From contig PLNS01000015.1 in NCBI GenBank assembly GCA_003141855.1, positions 78,568 to 142,567 of the forward strand: DNA of 64,000 nt. Direction: 5' to 3'. The stretch comes from Candidatus Bathyarchaeota archaeon. Its GTDB lineage: Archaea > Thermoproteota > Bathyarchaeia > Bathyarchaeales > Bathycorpusculaceae. Shown piece by piece: positions 8,993 through 18,056 of the stretch (position 1 is the stretch's first letter; each line of letters opens with the position of its first letter). The notes beneath the pieces were generated by a model. That model was not told the DNA's origin. It was given only the letters and a program-made list of their open reading frames with translations, and searched no databases. The translations under genes were made by a program, and so were the position numbers.

Positions 8993-9790
8993 CTATGACG
9001 TTAATTTCAATCTCCAATTAATAATCGCCGTTATGGCAAAGATTGCGATGCCCACGAAAACAACCAATGGTCCAGGAAAAGCTATGCCAAAACCAAAGGT
9101 GCTCCATAGAAAAACTCCTGAAAATCCCGCGATTGCACCGAAAACTGCGCTAAGCCATGAATATCTTCGCATATGGGAGCTTAAGTTTTTTGCTGCTATT
9201 GCAGGAACTATGACGAGAAAACCAACCAGTAATGTTCCAACTATCTGAATCCCTATGGCGACGACGACGGAAACGAGGAAAAGATACAGCAAGTTTGTTC
9301 TTGCAACATTGATGCCTTTTGAAATGGCCAGGTCTTCAGAAATCATGGCTAAAACCAATTTGTTATAGATAATTTTTGTAAGGATTATTGCTATAACACA
9401 AGCCGCTGCTGCTCCCACGGTGCTAAGTAATGTTACTTGCGAAATATCACCGAAAAGAGCATTTTCGAGGTCCTCCAAATGGGTCCCGTAAAGCAGTATG
9501 CCTATTGCCAATGCAAGAGTAAACATTGCCCCAACCAGCGCTTCAAAAGAAATCTTTGTTACTCTCTGAATATGCCAAATTATAGCTGCTGAAACAAACA
9601 AAAAGACGAAAGCACCCAGAAACGGGTTAAAATGGAAAGATATCCCAATAGCCAAGCCCGGCAAAGCAACATGCGACAGAGCGTCGCCGACAAGCGCCAT
9701 TTTCTCCAAAACCATCAATGACCCCAAGTAGCCTGTGGCAACGCCGACGAAAATTGATAGTATTAAACTGTAGAATGTTGTGTCAAGCAT
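8993..9790 (-). CDS. Zinc/manganese-type ABC transporter permease (ZnuB/TroC family)
   Basis: 265 aa with seven to nine hydrophobic segments, typical of the ABC-3 permease family. It has the early segment VGVATGYLGSLMVLEKMALVGDALSHVALPG that is characteristic of ZnuB/TroC proteins. It forms the membrane channel for a divalent metal (Zn2+ or Mn2+) and pairs with the ATPase encoded 5 nt upstream. No metal-binding lipoprotein (ZnuA) is encoded nearby, so it must be elsewhere. No operator for a metal-dependent repressor was recognised. Confidence 0.88.
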   Translation of the reverse strand: MLDTTFYSLILSIFVGVATGYLGSLMVLEKMALVGDALSHVALPGLAIGISFHFNPFLGAFVFLFVSAAIIWHIQRVTKISFEALVGAMFTLALAIGILLYGTHLEDLENALFGDISQVTLLSTVGAAAACVIAIILTKIIYNKLVLAMISEDLAISKGINVARTNLLYLFLVSVVVAIGIQIVGTLLVGFLVIVPAIAAKNLSSHMRRYSWLSAVFGAIAGFSGVFLWSTFGFGIAFPGPLVVFVGIAIFAITAIINWRLKLTS

Positions 9791-9795
9791 ATCAG

Positions 9796-10491
9796 TCAGG
9801 TTTCTCCTCTGATGGTTTCAACGCAGACTGTTTCACCGTAAATCTGTCTTTGGATGTCTGGTTTCGCTATTTCCGCTGCTGGTCCACAGAATGTAAGGCA
9901 CTTGTTTAACGCCAGCAAATCATCCGCGTATTCCTGGACGATGTGGATGTTGTGTGTTATTAGGAAAATCGTTATTTTCTGGGTTTTCTTGATATCGTTT
10001 AGCATTAGGTAGATGGGTTCTTCGCTGTCCATGTCAACGCCCGTTGTCGGCTCATCCAAAAGCAACACGTTGGGGTTGTCGTTTAGTGCCCAAGCAATCA
10101 AAACTCGCCTCAACTGCCCGCCCGAAAGGACGCCTAACCGCTTGTTCAAGATACTATTATCGTTTAATCTTACCTTTTTTAGCGAGTTTTCTATGTCCAC
10201 TCCGTTTCCAATTGAGAGGAACTCTCTAACTGACATTGGAATATCGGAAACAGCGACGTACTGGGGAACGTAGCCGATTTTTACTTTCTCTGTCCACTCG
10301 ATTGAACCTGTGTGCGGTACCAGGTTTAGGAGTGTTTTGAGTAGGATTGTTTTGCCTGCGCCGTTTGGTCCAAGTATGGCAAGGGTTGTTCCTTTCTTAG
10401 CGTTGAAGCTGATGTTGTCTAGTAAGATTTGGTTTTGCAGTTTTACACCGAGATTTGAAACTTTTAATATGTAACCGTTGTCTTCAGCCAC
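9796..10491 (-). CDS. Zinc/manganese-type ABC transporter ATPase (ZnuC family)
   Basis: 231 aa. Walker A GPNGAGKT, signature LSGGQLRR, Walker B VLLLDEPTTG and switch His (LITHN) are all present, so it should be active. The frame is open upstream to 10587 and would add a hydrophobic 32-residue leader foreign to this family. I therefore use the GTG at 10491, with AAAGGTG about 9 nt before it. It energises uptake through the adjacent ZnuB-like permease. The following NUDIX gene may be a passenger of the operon. Confidence 0.87.
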   Translation of the reverse strand: MAEDNGYILKVSNLGVKLQNQILLDNISFNAKKGTTLAILGPNGAGKTILLKTLLNLVPHTGSIEWTEKVKIGYVPQYVAVSDIPMSVREFLSIGNGVDIENSLKKVRLNDNSILNKRLGVLSGGQLRRVLIAWALNDNPNVLLLDEPTTGVDMDSEEPIYLMLNDIKKTQKITIFLITHNIHIVQEYADDLLALNKCLTFCGPAAEIAKPDIQRQIYGETVCVETIRGET

Positions 10492-10586
10492 AATTAACCA
10501 CACCTTTCGCACTGCAATAAACGGCGCGACTAACACAAATAGTATCTGTATGAGGAATGCAATAAGTTTTTTGAAACAACCAAACA

Positions 10587-12200
10587 TTAACTCTTTAATC
10601 GGCTGCTTAGAACTTGCTGTTCCTTGTCTGAGAGCCAGCCTTCATGCTTCAGGTAAACTAAGCCCCTTTCAACATTTTCCCTAAATAAACCATTATTTAA
10701 AAGATTGTTCCTTTGCGCTAAACCGTTAAGTTGACTTTCAAACATGGCATTTTGTTTGGTAAGCACTTGAACCTTGTCAATTAGGGCTGTTATCGCTTTG
10801 AAACGTGGCATAAGCAGGTCTTTGATTTTTGACATGCCTAACGCGCCTTTGAGTTTCGCTGAGAAATCGACGGCGCTAATGGTTGATGGGGGAAGGATAA
10901 GGTAGCGTCTTGTTGAGCCCATTTCAAAGCAAGCCACATAAAACGGAACATAGAACAAGGCTGAACTCTTCGACCCTTGGTCTCTAATGCCAAGCAACTC
11001 AAAATTATCTTTGATTGCCTCTCTGAACTTGATGCTTTTGTTTAGACTTTCGATTACTGGTTTTTCTTGTTTAAGCAGCTTGTCGGTTTCTTGTTTGAAG
11101 GTGAGCGTTTTAGCGTCGCGGGCAACTTCAAGCTCCCGCAAGGGCTGACGGGCGAACTTGATTTCAGCATCAAGCCCAAAATTTAACCTCGATATTTCCT
11201 GAATTTTTTGTTTGCTTAGCTTTTTAACGTTGCCTTCAATGTTCTTCAGTTCTTTTTTGAGGCCATTAAGTTCTTTTTGGGCTTGCTTGATTTTCTCCTT
11301 CCATCGCTTCTCGTAAATTGCATGGTTCTTTGCAGCTTGAGCTTTTGCTTCGCGTTGGTAGAGCTTGATTTTTCCTTCGTTAGTTCGGATGAACTTCAGA
11401 GTTTTTGCTTTTAGCTTTTGTAGGCTTTCGAGTTCTTTATCGAAGCTTTCTGTTAAACCCTTTATTTTCAGTTTGTACTCCTTGCTTAGTTTGGCTATTT
11501 TGGGGTTTACGATTTCTTCTTGAGCTCTGATTTTAGCGTCAGCTTCCTCCTTTGCAGCTGCTGATTCATAATCAAGCTCCGTTATGTACTGGCTTGTTGT
11601 CTTGTTTACAAGTCTTGCGCATTCCGGTAACCTCTCAGCCTCTTCCCTTAGAAACGATTGCAGCTTGTCAAACTCAACTATCAAGGAGGAAATTGTGTTT
11701 TCTTCAAGAGTCGGCGAAAGCAAAGCGGAATTTGCGGGTATCGCGTCTACGGCTTCTTTGCGGTAAACATTAAACTCATTCTTAAAATCCAAGTTGGCAA
11801 TTAAGCCCCTGAACACAAATTGTTTCTCTTTTATGGACTGCTGAAAATAGTTGCCGTAGTCTGACAAGAATGCCGTGTATTTTTCTCTCGGTCTTGAATT
11901 CGCCTCTAAGCTTTCCATGAACGCTTTTGCCGACGGAACCTCAGAATAGGAAATGCTGTAGCTGGAATCGGCAAATCCGTCGAAAACAAAACTTGAGTTG
12001 TTTTTGGGAAACAGCCACAAAGGGTACCCGACTTTCGATAAGAAAACGAGTTTTTCTTCAGGCTGCCTTGCTATCAAGCCACCGCCCTTGTTTCTCTCAA
12101 GCTCTGCAACGGCAAAAACGGCTGCTGCCTCAACCCCAGACTCGCTGGTTTTCTGGCTTGAAAAGGGTAAGCTAAACCGTTTAGTTGCAGAGGTTAACAT
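10587..12200 (-). CDS. Large coiled-coil protein of unknown function
   Basis: 537 aa. Residues about 1-130 look globular (aromatic, Ser-rich; KVGYPLWLFPKN). Residues about 170-390 are long charged heptad-like stretches (KELNGLKKELKNIEGN, KLLKQEKPVIESLNK) expected to be coiled coil. About 390-470 is again globular (FYVPFYVACFEMGSTRRYLILPPS), then a helical tail. No Walker motif, so it is not an SMC/Rad50 ATPase. It has its own TATA-like box (TTTTAAAAAA on the minus strand, about 12228-12238) and lies 54 nt downstream of nreA. I do not recognise the family. Confidence 0.75.
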   Translation of the reverse strand: MLTSATKRFSLPFSSQKTSESGVEAAAVFAVAELERNKGGGLIARQPEEKLVFLSKVGYPLWLFPKNNSSFVFDGFADSSYSISYSEVPSAKAFMESLEANSRPREKYTAFLSDYGNYFQQSIKEKQFVFRGLIANLDFKNEFNVYRKEAVDAIPANSALLSPTLEENTISSLIVEFDKLQSFLREEAERLPECARLVNKTTSQYITELDYESAAAKEEADAKIRAQEEIVNPKIAKLSKEYKLKIKGLTESFDKELESLQKLKAKTLKFIRTNEGKIKLYQREAKAQAAKNHAIYEKRWKEKIKQAQKELNGLKKELKNIEGNVKKLSKQKIQEISRLNFGLDAEIKFARQPLRELEVARDAKTLTFKQETDKLLKQEKPVIESLNKSIKFREAIKDNFELLGIRDQGSKSSALFYVPFYVACFEMGSTRRYLILPPSTISAVDFSAKLKGALGMSKIKDLLMPRFKAITALIDKVQVLTKQNAMFESQLNGLAQRNNLLNNGLFRENVERGLVYLKHEGWLSDKEQQVLSSRLKS

Positions 12201-12254
12201 CAGGCGTCACGTGAAGGTATAGAGGGGCTGCTTTTTTAAAACTTGCCATCAAAC

Positions 12255-13598
12255 TTAGCCCTTAAAGAAGTCGGTTATTCTCTTTTGGAACAGCGCCCTC
12301 TTTAACAGTTCACTCTGCAGTATCCATCGTTGCATTGGAATCTCAAACCTGCCGCTGATGAATTGTAGGGATTCAGCGAGGCTCTTGAACTCGTACGGTT
12401 TTTGGTGCATGGCGTTTCGGACGTTTTCTCGGACTTGCCAGACGCCGATAGGCATGATGTATCCTGGTCTCGCTTCTCTAAGGACGATGGCGGTGGCTTG
12501 GCGGCGTTCTTTTTGGAGTTGTTCGCAGACGGCTAAGCGCGCGGAGTAGTAGCAGCCGCCAATCTGAGCGTAAGTAGTTCGTCCATTGTTGCCTTCCCAA
12601 TCAGAGAAGATAGAAATGCTTGAGCCGTTTGGGTTCCACACTGTGCCTGGGTACCATGCTTCCATGGACTCATAGCTCCACTGCGCAGGAATCATTAAAA
12701 TCTCAAACACGTTATCCATGTAAATGGACTCGTAAACTCGGTACTCGTTGATTTCGGGGAAGGTTTTGACTTTTTCCCTGAGGTTCTTAGAGATGATGTC
12801 GTCGACGGCTGTTATGCTCCAGCGGGTTGGGACGAGGCGTCTTTTCTTTTCTATGCCGAATGCGCCGACGCTGAAGGCTTTCTGAATCTTAGATACCACT
12901 ACTCCTCGATTGTAGAGGTCCACCACTGCCTGCGTTGCCCGCAAGTCCGTGTCATAGTACGCTTTCTCAATTTTGTCATCGTAGCGTGCGTTGCCTACGT
13001 GTAGGTCGCGGATGGGCGCTGACGGACCAAACGGCTGCACATCATCATCGAGGTAAATGGAGCCACGCGGTTTTTTGGTAAGGTTCAACTCAATGTCAAC
13101 ACAGCTGTCGGCGAGAGCTAACTCGCGCGTCTGATCCAGTATCTTGCCGCCCTCCATGAACTTCTGCACATTAACCCTATGCTTACCCCGTACAAGCAAA
13201 CTGCGAAAACCCACAATCTCATCCACCGACTTCCCAAACCACCGCTCAGGCAAATCGTAAATGCTCGTGTCCTCATGAATGGGCGGAACAAGCGGTCCAG
13301 CGTAAACGTTGGGGTAGCCGATTCTTCCGATGAAAACGCTCGGTGGAGACATGCCGTTGATGTCTTCACTTGCCATTAGCGGCACGCTTTTGAGGAAATA
13401 GTTGACTTTAACCATTATTGGGCATCGGGTTTTGCCGCAGAGGGCTCGTGCGCCTTTGCAGAGGATGCAGAGGCTGTCGTTTCTGGCACGGGTTGTGATT
13501 TGTTGTTGTTCGATGGCGTTGCTGTTGACTTTTTTTATGATGTCCAATAGCCAGTTGTCGGGTTTTGTGGTGATTTGGGGTTTTTGGGTGGTCGTCAT
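12255..13598 (-). CDS. nreA: NreA-family archaeal DNA repair protein
   Basis: 447 aa. It begins with a conserved cysteine cluster (CILCKGARALCGKTRCP, about residues 45-61) that probably binds zinc, followed by the two conserved Nre blocks (SPPSVFIGRIGYPNVYAGPL; later SIFSDWEGNNGRTTYAQIGGCYYSARLAV). The last residues QKRITDFF (438-445) fit the PCNA-interacting PIP consensus Q-x-x-h-x-x-F-F, as described for archaeal NreA, which acts in DNA-damage tolerance. The ATG at 13598 places the zinc cluster at the usual distance. It is a single gene; the following coiled-coil gene has its own promoter-like box. Confidence 0.92.
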   Translation of the reverse strand: MTTTQKPQITTKPDNWLLDIIKKVNSNAIEQQQITTRARNDSLCILCKGARALCGKTRCPIMVKVNYFLKSVPLMASEDINGMSPPSVFIGRIGYPNVYAGPLVPPIHEDTSIYDLPERWFGKSVDEIVGFRSLLVRGKHRVNVQKFMEGGKILDQTRELALADSCVDIELNLTKKPRGSIYLDDDVQPFGPSAPIRDLHVGNARYDDKIEKAYYDTDLRATQAVVDLYNRGVVVSKIQKAFSVGAFGIEKKRRLVPTRWSITAVDDIISKNLREKVKTFPEINEYRVYESIYMDNVFEILMIPAQWSYESMEAWYPGTVWNPNGSSISIFSDWEGNNGRTTYAQIGGCYYSARLAVCEQLQKERRQATAIVLREARPGYIMPIGVWQVRENVRNAMHQKPYEFKSLAESLQFISGRFEIPMQRWILQSELLKRALFQKRITDFFKG

Positions 13599-13762
13599 GT
13601 TTGCTTTGATTATCTTGTTGTTCTCTCATATGGTTTTTTCTGCATGAAAGTGCTTAAAACGCTTGTTTTTTAGGCGTTTTTTGAGGGGTCGGTTGTTGAC
13701 ATTTCGGTTTTTCACCTCATGTCGGCTGTTGAAATCTCGCTCAAGCTCTTCATTTTCTTAAG

Positions 13763-14341
13763 CTATCGGTCATAAAGTGGCTTTGTAAATTTTTTAATGA
13801 ATAAAATCAACCTTTTCGGGAGCTTAGGTTTCGCTTCATCTACCATTTTCCATATTGTGGGAAGCGGAAACGGAGTCACGTTCACATCGATAATTTTTAG
13901 TTGACCATCAATTCTCTTCAGGTTATCTGGCTTTACATCAAAAATACCATACTTGTACACAGCCCTTCTTAGGCTAGCCAATTCCTCTGGGGTAACGTGC
14001 GCTGGAAATCCGTGCTCTTGCAATAAGCAGTATTTGGTGTGCCAAAATATCCTAGCAAACAGTTGATGCCGCACGCTTTCTGGGACTCGCTTGTAGGCTC
14101 GATGGTCGTTCTCGATGCTCTTTTTTGCTCCAACTTTAAGCACTATTTTTTGGTCTGTTGAGCGGATGCCGAAGACTATTTTGTGCCAGCCAACGTTTTT
14201 AACGTATAAGTCGGGGTAATTTTTCAGTATTAGGCTTTTTAATTCTTCTTGTGGGGTAAATAGGGAACCTCTTGAACGCATATAGTGGTCTATGAGGTGG
14301 TCGATTTGCTTGGCTTCATGATGGAATGTTTTGTACTTCAA
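13763..14341 (-). CDS. Small protein-kinase-like (PKL-fold) protein
   Basis: 192 aa. Several kinase-like elements appear in the expected order: a Lys in a beta strand (KIVLKVGAKK, about 70-80), a following acidic helix (SIENDHRAYK), a catalytic-loop-like FDVKPDNL (about 135-142) and an Asp at a metal-binding position (LKIIDVNV). The C-lobe is very short, ending in a basic tail (KLPKRLILFIKKFTKP). It could phosphorylate a small molecule or act as a pseudokinase; the substrate cannot be inferred. It is a stand-alone gene convergent to none. Confidence 0.65.
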   Translation of the reverse strand: MKYKTFHHEAKQIDHLIDHYMRSRGSLFTPQEELKSLILKNYPDLYVKNVGWHKIVFGIRSTDQKIVLKVGAKKSIENDHRAYKRVPESVRHQLFARIFWHTKYCLLQEHGFPAHVTPEELASLRRAVYKYGIFDVKPDNLKRIDGQLKIIDVNVTPFPLPTIWKMVDEAKPKLPKRLILFIKKFTKPLYDR

Positions 14342-14567
14342 CGTTCAAGCACTCAAAAAATTAAGTCTCACCAGAAAAATAGGACTTGGAGAATAATAAA
14401 CATAAAGAAGAGTAACCGTTGAAGAATAACAAATCCGTCGCGTCGAGTGCTCAATAAATAGACCCGAGCAAACCCATAGTTTAAGTATTTTTTTGGTACT
14501 TAAAAGTGAAATGAGCAAAATTCATGGTTCGGAATTGGATTAATTGTGGTTTTCATCCCATTGCACG

Positions 14568-14759
14568 CTAGACTACGTATTGGACTGCGATTTCTGGAAG
14601 CTGCACTTGCATTTGAATTGTTCCTGTGCTCAGTTGAGGCGCATGTTCAAGCAGCCACGCGGTAAGTTCTTTGCAGCCATCAGGATTGCAGGAAAATTTT
14701 TTCTCTTTGCTTTTCCATGACTGGCAGTTGGCACAGGGAATCTCGCCTTGTTTTTCCAT
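14568..14759 (-). CDS. Small cysteine-motif (possible zinc-binding) protein
   Basis: 63 aa from the ATG at 14759; a GTG three codons upstream is possible. Two cysteine pairs (CANCQSW and, later, CNPDGC) could bind one zinc. The rest contains a short helix (KELTAWLLEHAP) and a hydrophobic beta-like tail (IQMQVQLPEIAVQYVV). No ribosome-binding site is obvious. Function unknown, but the cysteine pattern argues for a real protein. Confidence 0.5.
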   Translation of the reverse strand: MEKQGEIPCANCQSWKSKEKKFSCNPDGCKELTAWLLEHAPQLSTGTIQMQVQLPEIAVQYVV

Positions 14760-14880
14760 AACAATCACGCATTCGTTTATGCTAAGCTTGATTTATCGCT
14801 TGTGAAAAGGAAATCTTGATTAGCTATTTGTATTCAAAATCTCGAAAAAGAGCTAAAACTTGGTGGAGGATGAGAAGAGA

Positions 14881-14958
14881 TGGCGCCCAGGCCGGGATTC
14901 GGACCCGGGTCCTGCGGGCGACAGCCGCATATACTGGACCGAACTATACTACCTGGGC
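14881..14958 (-). tRNA. tRNA-Asp (GTC)
   Basis: On the minus strand a full cloverleaf is readable: acceptor GCCCAGG/CCTGGGC, anticodon stem TGCGG/CCGCA around loop CTGTCGC with anticodon GTC, T arm CCGGG-TCCGAAT-CCCGG, discriminator G (14884). The CCA end is encoded (14881-14883). No intron is present. The tRNA body is 14884-14958. Confidence 0.95.
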
Positions 14959-15107
14959 AATTAAGCGCCGCAAGAATACTAATAACTTTAGCTAATTAAC
15001 CTTTCTCGGATTTGGCGTTTAACGGTTTGTTGGAAAAGCGGCTGTTTCGCTGCTAACCCCCAGTTTGTTAGGCTGAAGGTTGCTTTAGCGACAATTTTAA
15101 TACCTCT

Positions 15108-15119
15108 CGAAAATATTTA
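15108..15119 (+). promoter_or_regulatory. TATA-like box for the GT-C-like gene
   Basis: AAAATATTTAG lies about 27-35 nt before the GTG at 15145. At archaeal TATA-to-start distances this would give a leaderless or nearly leaderless mRNA beginning at that GTG. Confidence 0.4.
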
Positions 15120-15144
15120 GTGGGTGAACATTGCTTAAGGGTGG

Positions 15145-17055
15145 GTGAGAAGAGTCCTTAGGAATACTGGCGGCATGGCGGTTCTGCAAAAGTACTGGTT
15201 CATCTTAGCGATGTTGCTGCTGGTTTCGGTTTCGTTTGTTTCAGGCTACGTTGCCCTCTTAACGGCGTTGGTTTTTACTTTTTTGGTTCCAGGCTTAATC
15301 GCCTACAGGTTTTTCAGCTTAAAATCCCATGAAATCTGGGCTTTCGTACCCATATTCAGCGTTTTAGTCTCGGTTCAACTGGTGTACTATCTGTCTTTGG
15401 CTTTTGGGTATTCGCAGCAAACTATACTTTTGAGTTTTTTGGCTTTGACGGCAGTTTATGCGTTGGTGGTATACAAAAAAGGCGAACCGTTAAACCCCCA
15501 AAAGTTTCTCAAGCTAAAGCAGATTAAAAAAACCAGCCTCCTGGTTTTTGCGGTAATTTTCCTCATCTCCCTTGCGGTTCTCTACAAGAGCGTGTGGTAT
15601 GGGGACCAGTACGGCATAGTCCTTACAGGCTCGAATTGGCAGGACACCCCCTTCCACTACGAAATAATCGAAAGCCTCAACAACGGCAACTTCCCGCCGC
15701 AAACCCCCAACTACGTCGGCACACCGTTGACTTACCATTACTTTGTGGATTTCCACACCGCCCTCATAGAGAAAGTGTACGGTTATTTGCCTACGCTTCT
15801 GCCAGTTTTGAACGCGCTCTTCATTTTGGTCTTTGCTCTCTCCATTTATGCGTTGGCGCGGTCTTACGGCAGGCGCGTGGCGGTGATTGCTACGGTTTTG
15901 GCGGTGTTCGGCTGGGGACTGAGCTATTTCGGCTTGTTCTCGGCGCTGTTTAACGGGCAGTTTGATCCGACACAGAACTACATTTACCAGTTCGGGAAGC
16001 TGTTTGGTTTGCCTTCGGTTTTTGATAATTTGCTGCAGCAGCGGCCGTTGCTGGTGGGGTTGCCCGCGTTCGCGTTGGTTCTGGCTTTGCTCAAAAACAT
16101 CGATGACAAAAACCGCCTTATCCTTGCGGGCATAGTCACGGGGCTGGTGTACCAGTTTCATAACGTGGCGTTCTTCTGCTGCTACGTTGCCTTCGCCGTC
16201 TGCCTCATCCTGAACCTCAAACGCTTCAAGTTCAGCTACCTGTACTTTTTGCTGCCGAGCGTGTTTGCTTTGCCGTTTATTTTTTCGGGCGGACCGCCGC
16301 TCACGTTTGCCGTCAGCACGTCGTTTATAGCGAATTTTGCTCAGAACCCCTTCATCTACTACTTCCTCAACCTCGGCGTCCCGTTTGTGCTGGCGATTGT
16401 TTCGTTTTTGAAGCCGGGACACGAGTATCTGAAGTTGACTTTTCTGTTGTTGTTCTTGATTCCCAACATTTTGTTGCTGACGCCGTGGGTCTGGGACATG
16501 TACAAGTTCTTCATCTTTGCCTGGGTGCCCATCGCCGTTTTGAGCGGTATCGTATTGGCTAAAGTTCCAAGGAGCGTGGTTGTTGCGGTGGTTTTGCTCT
16601 CCATAATCACTTCTGCAAGCGTCATCATCTACAATGTTGGAACCGACTATACTGGCGTCAGTTGGGGCGAGTACCAGTTGGGATTGTGGGTGAGGGATAA
16701 TACGCCGCAGAACTCGGTGTTTTTGACTTATTATTCGGTTCATGCGCCTTCAAGCATGATCGGGGGGCGGCTGCGGGTGTCGTCGTATGTGTATTGGCCG
16801 TATGGTCACGGGATACCGCTTGATCAGGTGAACCAAAGGGAGCAAGACATCGACGCGGCGTACAACGGCACCGAAACCCAGCTGGCAGCGGTCGTCCGCG
16901 AGTACAATGTGTCTTACGTGTACGTCGGCAGTGAAGAGTTAAGTAATTATCCGGGTTGCGTGGCGCGTTTTGACGGGGCGGCGTGGCTGGCGCAGGTTTA
17001 CGCGGATGGGAACTTGCGGGTTTACCGGGTGGATTGGGCTCGGATGGGCAGTTGA
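15145..17055 (+). CDS. Polytopic membrane protein, GT-C-like glycosyltransferase candidate
   Basis: 636 aa with about 12 hydrophobic segments and a soluble C-terminal domain (about 520-636). An extracytoplasmic loop at about 150-205 has acidic and aromatic signatures (NWQDTPFHYEII, then YHYFVDFH) like the catalytic loops of lipid-linked-sugar GT-C enzymes. By analogy it would transfer a sugar from a polyprenyl phosphate outside the membrane; donor and acceptor are unknown. Start: GTG at 15145 fits the TATA-like box; ATG at 15175 is an alternative that keeps the first membrane segment. The last Cys/Trp-containing stretch resembles no family I know. Confidence 0.7.
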   Translation: MRRVLRNTGGMAVLQKYWFILAMLLLVSVSFVSGYVALLTALVFTFLVPGLIAYRFFSLKSHEIWAFVPIFSVLVSVQLVYYLSLAFGYSQQTILLSFLALTAVYALVVYKKGEPLNPQKFLKLKQIKKTSLLVFAVIFLISLAVLYKSVWYGDQYGIVLTGSNWQDTPFHYEIIESLNNGNFPPQTPNYVGTPLTYHYFVDFHTALIEKVYGYLPTLLPVLNALFILVFALSIYALARSYGRRVAVIATVLAVFGWGLSYFGLFSALFNGQFDPTQNYIYQFGKLFGLPSVFDNLLQQRPLLVGLPAFALVLALLKNIDDKNRLILAGIVTGLVYQFHNVAFFCCYVAFAVCLILNLKRFKFSYLYFLLPSVFALPFIFSGGPPLTFAVSTSFIANFAQNPFIYYFLNLGVPFVLAIVSFLKPGHEYLKLTFLLLFLIPNILLLTPWVWDMYKFFIFAWVPIAVLSGIVLAKVPRSVVVAVVLLSIITSASVIIYNVGTDYTGVSWGEYQLGLWVRDNTPQNSVFLTYYSVHAPSSMIGGRLRVSSYVYWPYGHGIPLDQVNQREQDIDAAYNGTETQLAAVVREYNVSYVYVGSEELSNYPGCVARFDGAAWLAQVYADGNLRVYRVDWARMGS

Positions 17056-17065
17056 GCGCTGGCAA

Positions 17066-17075
17066 GTTTTAAATA
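17066..17075 (+). promoter_or_regulatory. TATA-like box for the small membrane protein gene
   Basis: TTTTAAATAC lies about 25-30 nt before the ATG at 17099. This is the usual archaeal distance from TATA box to transcription start, so the mRNA is probably leaderless. Confidence 0.45.
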
Positions 17076-17098
17076 CAAAAACAAACAAAAAACCAGCC

Positions 17099-17521
17099 AT
17101 GACAACCAAACCAGCCGGCTTAGGCAAAATCCACAAAATCCTCATATTCTTTGTCATAATCAACATCGTTGGCGACGTAGGCAACGTTGCGTTGTGGTGG
17201 GCGAACTCTGCTTCGCGTGCGGCGTCGCTGAACACGGGCTACATCGGGGTCGCTGCAGGCGCCGGTAATGCGCTCATCGCAGGCACCATAGTCCTGTTGG
17301 CGGTTGCAGCCGTGTACATTGCCGCGTTGTTCGGTTTGCTGAAGCGGAGGACGTGGGCGCCAGAACTAATCATAGCCGTATCCGTAGCTAACCGCGCACT
17401 CGCCCTGGTACTGTACTTTATCAGTCCCGCGTTCGCGTTCTGGGCAGCCTGGAGCATCATACTAATAACCCTATCCTACTTTGACTGGCGCAAAATGAAC
17501 ACGGCAACCGCAGCAACCTGA
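17099..17521 (+). CDS. Four-helix small membrane protein
   Basis: 140 aa with four hydrophobic segments (starting KILIFFVIINIVGDVG; then IAGTIVLLAVAAVYIAALFGLL; IIAVSVANRALALVLYFI; FWAAWSIILITLSYF). The frame is open far upstream through the end of the previous gene, but the TATA-like box at 17066-17075 and the membrane topology favour the ATG at 17099. Family and function are unknown. Confidence 0.65.
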   Translation: MTTKPAGLGKIHKILIFFVIINIVGDVGNVALWWANSASRAASLNTGYIGVAAGAGNALIAGTIVLLAVAAVYIAALFGLLKRRTWAPELIIAVSVANRALALVLYFISPAFAFWAAWSIILITLSYFDWRKMNTATAAT

Positions 17522-17523
17522 CA

Positions 17524-17539
17524 ATTTTCTTCTCATTTT
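17524..17539 (+). terminator. T-rich terminator-like tract between convergent genes
   Basis: Oligo-T runs (TTTTCTTCTCATTTTTTATTTT) begin right after the stop at 17521 and run into the end of the convergent gene. Archaeal RNA polymerase terminates at T-rich tracts on the non-template strand. Confidence 0.4.
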
Positions 17540-18028
17540 TTATTTTAAATTTTTTGGCGCCTGGTGCTTCTTGCCAGACATGTAAGTGACGTCTATTCTG
17601 CCCATTGTGGTTTTGTCGAGTTTTTCGGGTTTGATTTTGGCGAGTTTCGCTTCGGGGTTTAGGGAGACTTGGCGCACGAGGGCTTCCATGGCGTGTTTTT
17701 TCTCGGCTGGGTCGGTGATTAGGCTGAGCGTGCCTTGGAAGTGGACGCTGATGTAGGCGTAGTCGCATTCGTCTGTGACTCCGAAGTCCAGTACGGCTTG
17801 CCCCCACACGCGCGGGTTGGCTTTTGCGTAGACGAGTTTTTTGCCTTCGGGTGCGCAGTGGAAGTAGAGGCAGTTTCGGGTTTGGTCGTAGCCGTGGCTC
17901 AGCGAAACCAAATAAGGCTCACCGTCCATGCAGAGGGCAACCGTAACGTACTTGGTGGCTTTGAGAACCATCCGCATCTCATCTGGGTCAGTGATTTCCC
18001 GCTCCTTGCGCCGAACATGAAAAGACAT
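17540..18028 (-). CDS. Pyridoxamine 5'-phosphate oxidase-like FMN-binding protein
   Basis: 162 aa, a single split-barrel domain of the PPOX/NimA-like flavin family: ATKYVTVALCMDGEPYLVSLSHGYD forms the first strands, and LYFHCAPEGKKLVYAKANPRV contains the basic flavin-phosphate region. Most such proteins bind FMN, F420 or heme; the cofactor cannot be chosen from sequence alone. Basic start MSFHVRRKERE. It is followed by T-rich sequence. No operon partner is clear, as the next upstream gene encodes a membrane protein 28 nt away. Confidence 0.8.
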   Translation of the reverse strand: MSFHVRRKEREITDPDEMRMVLKATKYVTVALCMDGEPYLVSLSHGYDQTRNCLYFHCAPEGKKLVYAKANPRVWGQAVLDFGVTDECDYAYISVHFQGTLSLITDPAEKKHAMEALVRQVSLNPEAKLAKIKPEKLDKTTMGRIDVTYMSGKKHQAPKNLK

Positions 18029-18056
18029 GCCTTGATTTTAAGCTGGAAAGCCAATA

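Noticed and set aside
15514-16743. 409-codon open frame on the minus strand inside the GT-C-like gene
   Set aside because: It is low-complexity (runs of Gln, Arg and Glu), fully overlaps a convincing membrane protein on the other strand, and arises from that gene's codon bias.
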